A stretch of 18,798 nt of DNA from Bryobacterales bacterium (lineage in GTDB: Bacteria; Acidobacteriota; Terriglobia; Bryobacterales; Bryobacteraceae): contig PKZC01000386.1 in NCBI GenBank assembly GCA_003132905.1, positions 8,908-27,705 on the forward strand, read 5' to 3'. The notes beneath the pieces were generated by a model. That model searched no databases. It was not told the DNA's origin and was given only the letters and a program-made list of their open reading frames with translations. The translations under genes and the position numbers were made by a program. This document shows positions 17,386 to 18,798 of this stretch, in pieces. Within the stretch, counting starts at the first letter, position 1, and each line of letters starts with the position of its first letter.

Positions 17386-18798
17386 TCACCGGCTGACCTG
17401 GACACTGCTTCCTCCGGCGCCAGGGCCGCTAATGCGGGCGCCTTCACCGTTGGAGACAACCTTGACCCAGAGCGAGTCCTTGTCCTTGTAGTACGAGGTG
17501 GCGCTGGCCTTGCGCAGCGCATCCAGGCTGTCCTGCGGCGTACCCGAGGCTGCCGTGGCGAATCCCGGAAGCTCGAAGATCACCCACGAGCCGCTATCCA
17601 GTTCGCTGAGGCGCAGGGCCACGGACGGCCTTGCGGTGGTCACCTTGATCTCGGCGCCAGCGCGTATGTTGGTTTCACCGGTTAGGGTGAATTCCTTGCC
17701 ATTGCCGCTGAGAATGACTGGCGGCTGAGGAGGTCCCCCGGGACCGCCACGACGCACTACCACTGGGCCAGGACCGCGGCCTGGGATAGCAGGGGTGGCG
17801 GGGCCGGGGGTGGCAACAGCCAAGCGTCCGACATCGCCTTTGCACACCGCGGCATTCCAGGTCGGCTTGATCTCACAGGCTTCGTTGATGGCGATTCCGT
17901 TACTTTCGTCATTGATGAGAATGTAGGAGTCCGGGACGCCGCTGACCGAGCCGTCCACGTCGTGAAACACCGCGGTCTTATAGCTCCCATTGCCGTAATC
18001 ATCGTTGCTCCACTTATGCTCCATCGGAGGGAAATACACCGGCTTGGCGTTGATGAATTTCGCGCGCTGTACGGTGTTGTTGGAGCTCATTCCGAAGCTG
18101 GTATACAGCAGGTAAGAGATCGCTCCCGTCTTGCGGGTGGCGTTGTCCTGGAAATTCACGAAGGTATCATTGTCCAGTTCATGACGGTAGTCGTAGAACT
18201 CGTAGCCGCGGATCGGGAAATCCGCGAGTTCGGGCTCCGGCAAGCTGCGGCCGTAAGCCATTTCCGCCGGCGTCCTGGGGTTGCCGATGTTCTCGGTTTC
18301 GCCCACGAACAGCGAGTCAACCACCCGTGACGTAAAGGCGGAACGGCCGAAGTTGCCGGACGCATGCGTGTAGCCAATTGCGTTGTCGGCCAGCTTCAAG
18401 TTCTTGAACAGGTCCATCTCACCGCGGGTCCACATGCCGCTATTGTGGTTCTTGTAGCTGGTGATATCCTCAATGACCGTCTCCACTGGAGGGCTGTTCG
18501 CGTCAGCCGGATCGGCAAGGGCAATATGCCCGCCGACGGCGAAATGGCCATCGGGCCTGGGGCCGCGGTCGGACATGAAGCCGTCAAAGTTCGAATGGGC
18601 GGTGTTGCCCTTGAACTCCCGCACCCGGCTTCGACGCGGCCAGGTCTTCGCACTGATCTCCGTGCCTTCGAACTTACCCGTCGGATGCTCCGGCAGGGCG
18701 AACCAGAAACCTGTCGAATCGGACCCCGCGGCCACGTTGTCCCGGTAAATATTGTCCGGATTGGTGATCCAGAAACTCGACGCCGTGTTGTCCGAGGG
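17386..18798 (-). CDS. CEMIP/TMEM2-like G8-family secreted protein, C-terminal part (5' end off the right edge)
   Basis: The frame is open to the right edge: a GTG at 18735 is internal, and 21 further codons upstream (containing 'SSFWITNPDNIYRDN') continue the same protein. It is therefore truncated by the window, with 470 residues visible. The sequence 'NPDNIYRDNVAAGSDSTGFW', then 'FALPEHPTG', 'NTAHSNFDGF' and 'YGNGSYKTAVFHDVDGS' matches the right-handed beta-helix part of CEMIP/KIAA1199, TMEM2 and PKHD1L1-type G8-domain proteins; in animals, CEMIP and TMEM2 depolymerise hyaluronan. A Pro/Gly-rich linker (about residues 305-340 of the visible part) leads to a C-terminal beta domain ending 'SYYKDKDSLWVKVVSNGEG'. 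The G8 domain itself would be upstream, unseen. Likely exported. The bacterial function is unknown, with polysaccharide binding or cleavage plausible. Terminator at 17334-17364. Confidence 0.82.
   Translation of the reverse strand, partial: PSDNTASSFWITNPDNIYRDNVAAGSDSTGFWFALPEHPTGKFEGTEISAKTWPRRSRVREFKGNTAHSNFDGFMSDRGPRPDGHFAVGGHIALADPADANSPPVETVIEDITSYKNHNSGMWTRGEMDLFKNLKLADNAIGYTHASGNFGRSAFTSRVVDSLFVGETENIGNPRTPAEMAYGRSLPEPELADFPIRGYEFYDYRHELDNDTFVNFQDNATRKTGAISYLLYTSFGMSSNNTVQRAKFINAKPVYFPPMEHKWSNDDYGNGSYKTAVFHDVDGSVSGVPDSYILINDESNGIAINEACEIKPTWNAAVCKGDVGRLAVATPGPATPAIPGRGPGPVVVRRGGPGGPPQPPVILSGNGKEFTLTGETNIRAGAEIKVTTARPSVALRLSELDSGSWVIFELPGFATAASGTPQDSLDALRKASATSYYKDKDSLWVKVVSNGEGARISGPGAGGSSVQVSR

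Overview
The window looks like a chromosomal segment from a soil-type Acidobacteriota bacterium (Solibacter/Bryobacteraceae-like). This is inferred from gene content: an Oar-type TonB receptor with an N-terminal carboxypeptidase-regulatory-like domain, a giant propeller sensor kinase, cytochrome c/copper-monooxygenase fusions, secreted lactonase-like metallo-hydrolases and a CEMIP/G8-family protein. No taxonomic marker gene is present, so the assignment is an inference.

Layout. (1) 1-3099, minus strand: a NarL/LuxR-type two-component pair. It comprises a 1016-residue propeller histidine kinase and, overlapping its stop codon by ATGA, the first 17 codons of its response regulator, cut by the left edge. 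(2) 3163-7317, minus strand: a tight operon of four exported proteins: a cytochrome c/PHM-like copper monooxygenase fusion, a small cytochrome c protein with a ligand-less monooxygenase remnant, a PAL-like beta-propeller and a lactonase-fold metallo-hydrolase. (3) 7318-7761: a divergent control region. (4) 7762-15249, plus strand: a second tight operon of TonB-dependent receptor, PQQ alcohol dehydrogenase, a second paralogous metallo-hydrolase and a CapA-family protein. (5) 15250-17385: about 2.1 kb of gene-poor, apparently decayed DNA. It holds one convincing small AT-hook protein gene, a fragment of a group II intron reverse transcriptase and a fragment of a WD40/TolB-like protein C-terminus. 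(6) 17386-18798, minus strand: the C-terminal 470 residues of a CEMIP/G8-like secreted protein, followed by a good intrinsic terminator.

How it may work together. The two divergent operons appear to be one regulon. Each is preceded by a 48-bp block with the same architecture: a 22-bp imperfect dyad, N17, then TATAGAATC. In both, the dyad overlaps the -35 region and is centred near -42 from the predicted start, which is a class II activator position. Each operon carries one copy of the same secreted metallo-hydrolase family. The minus operon holds, in two adjacent polypeptides, all six PHM copper ligands and the three zinc histidines, Tyr and Arg of PAL. These are the two catalytic halves of the animal peptide-amidating enzyme PAM, here with a haem c domain fused to the monooxygenase. 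The plus operon encodes an outer-membrane receptor and a PQQ dehydrogenase with the DYD motif of lanthanide-dependent enzymes. I infer a periplasmic, copper/haem/PQQ oxidation system, perhaps for N-substituted glycines, amides or lactone-forming alcohols. The substrate cannot be read from sequence.
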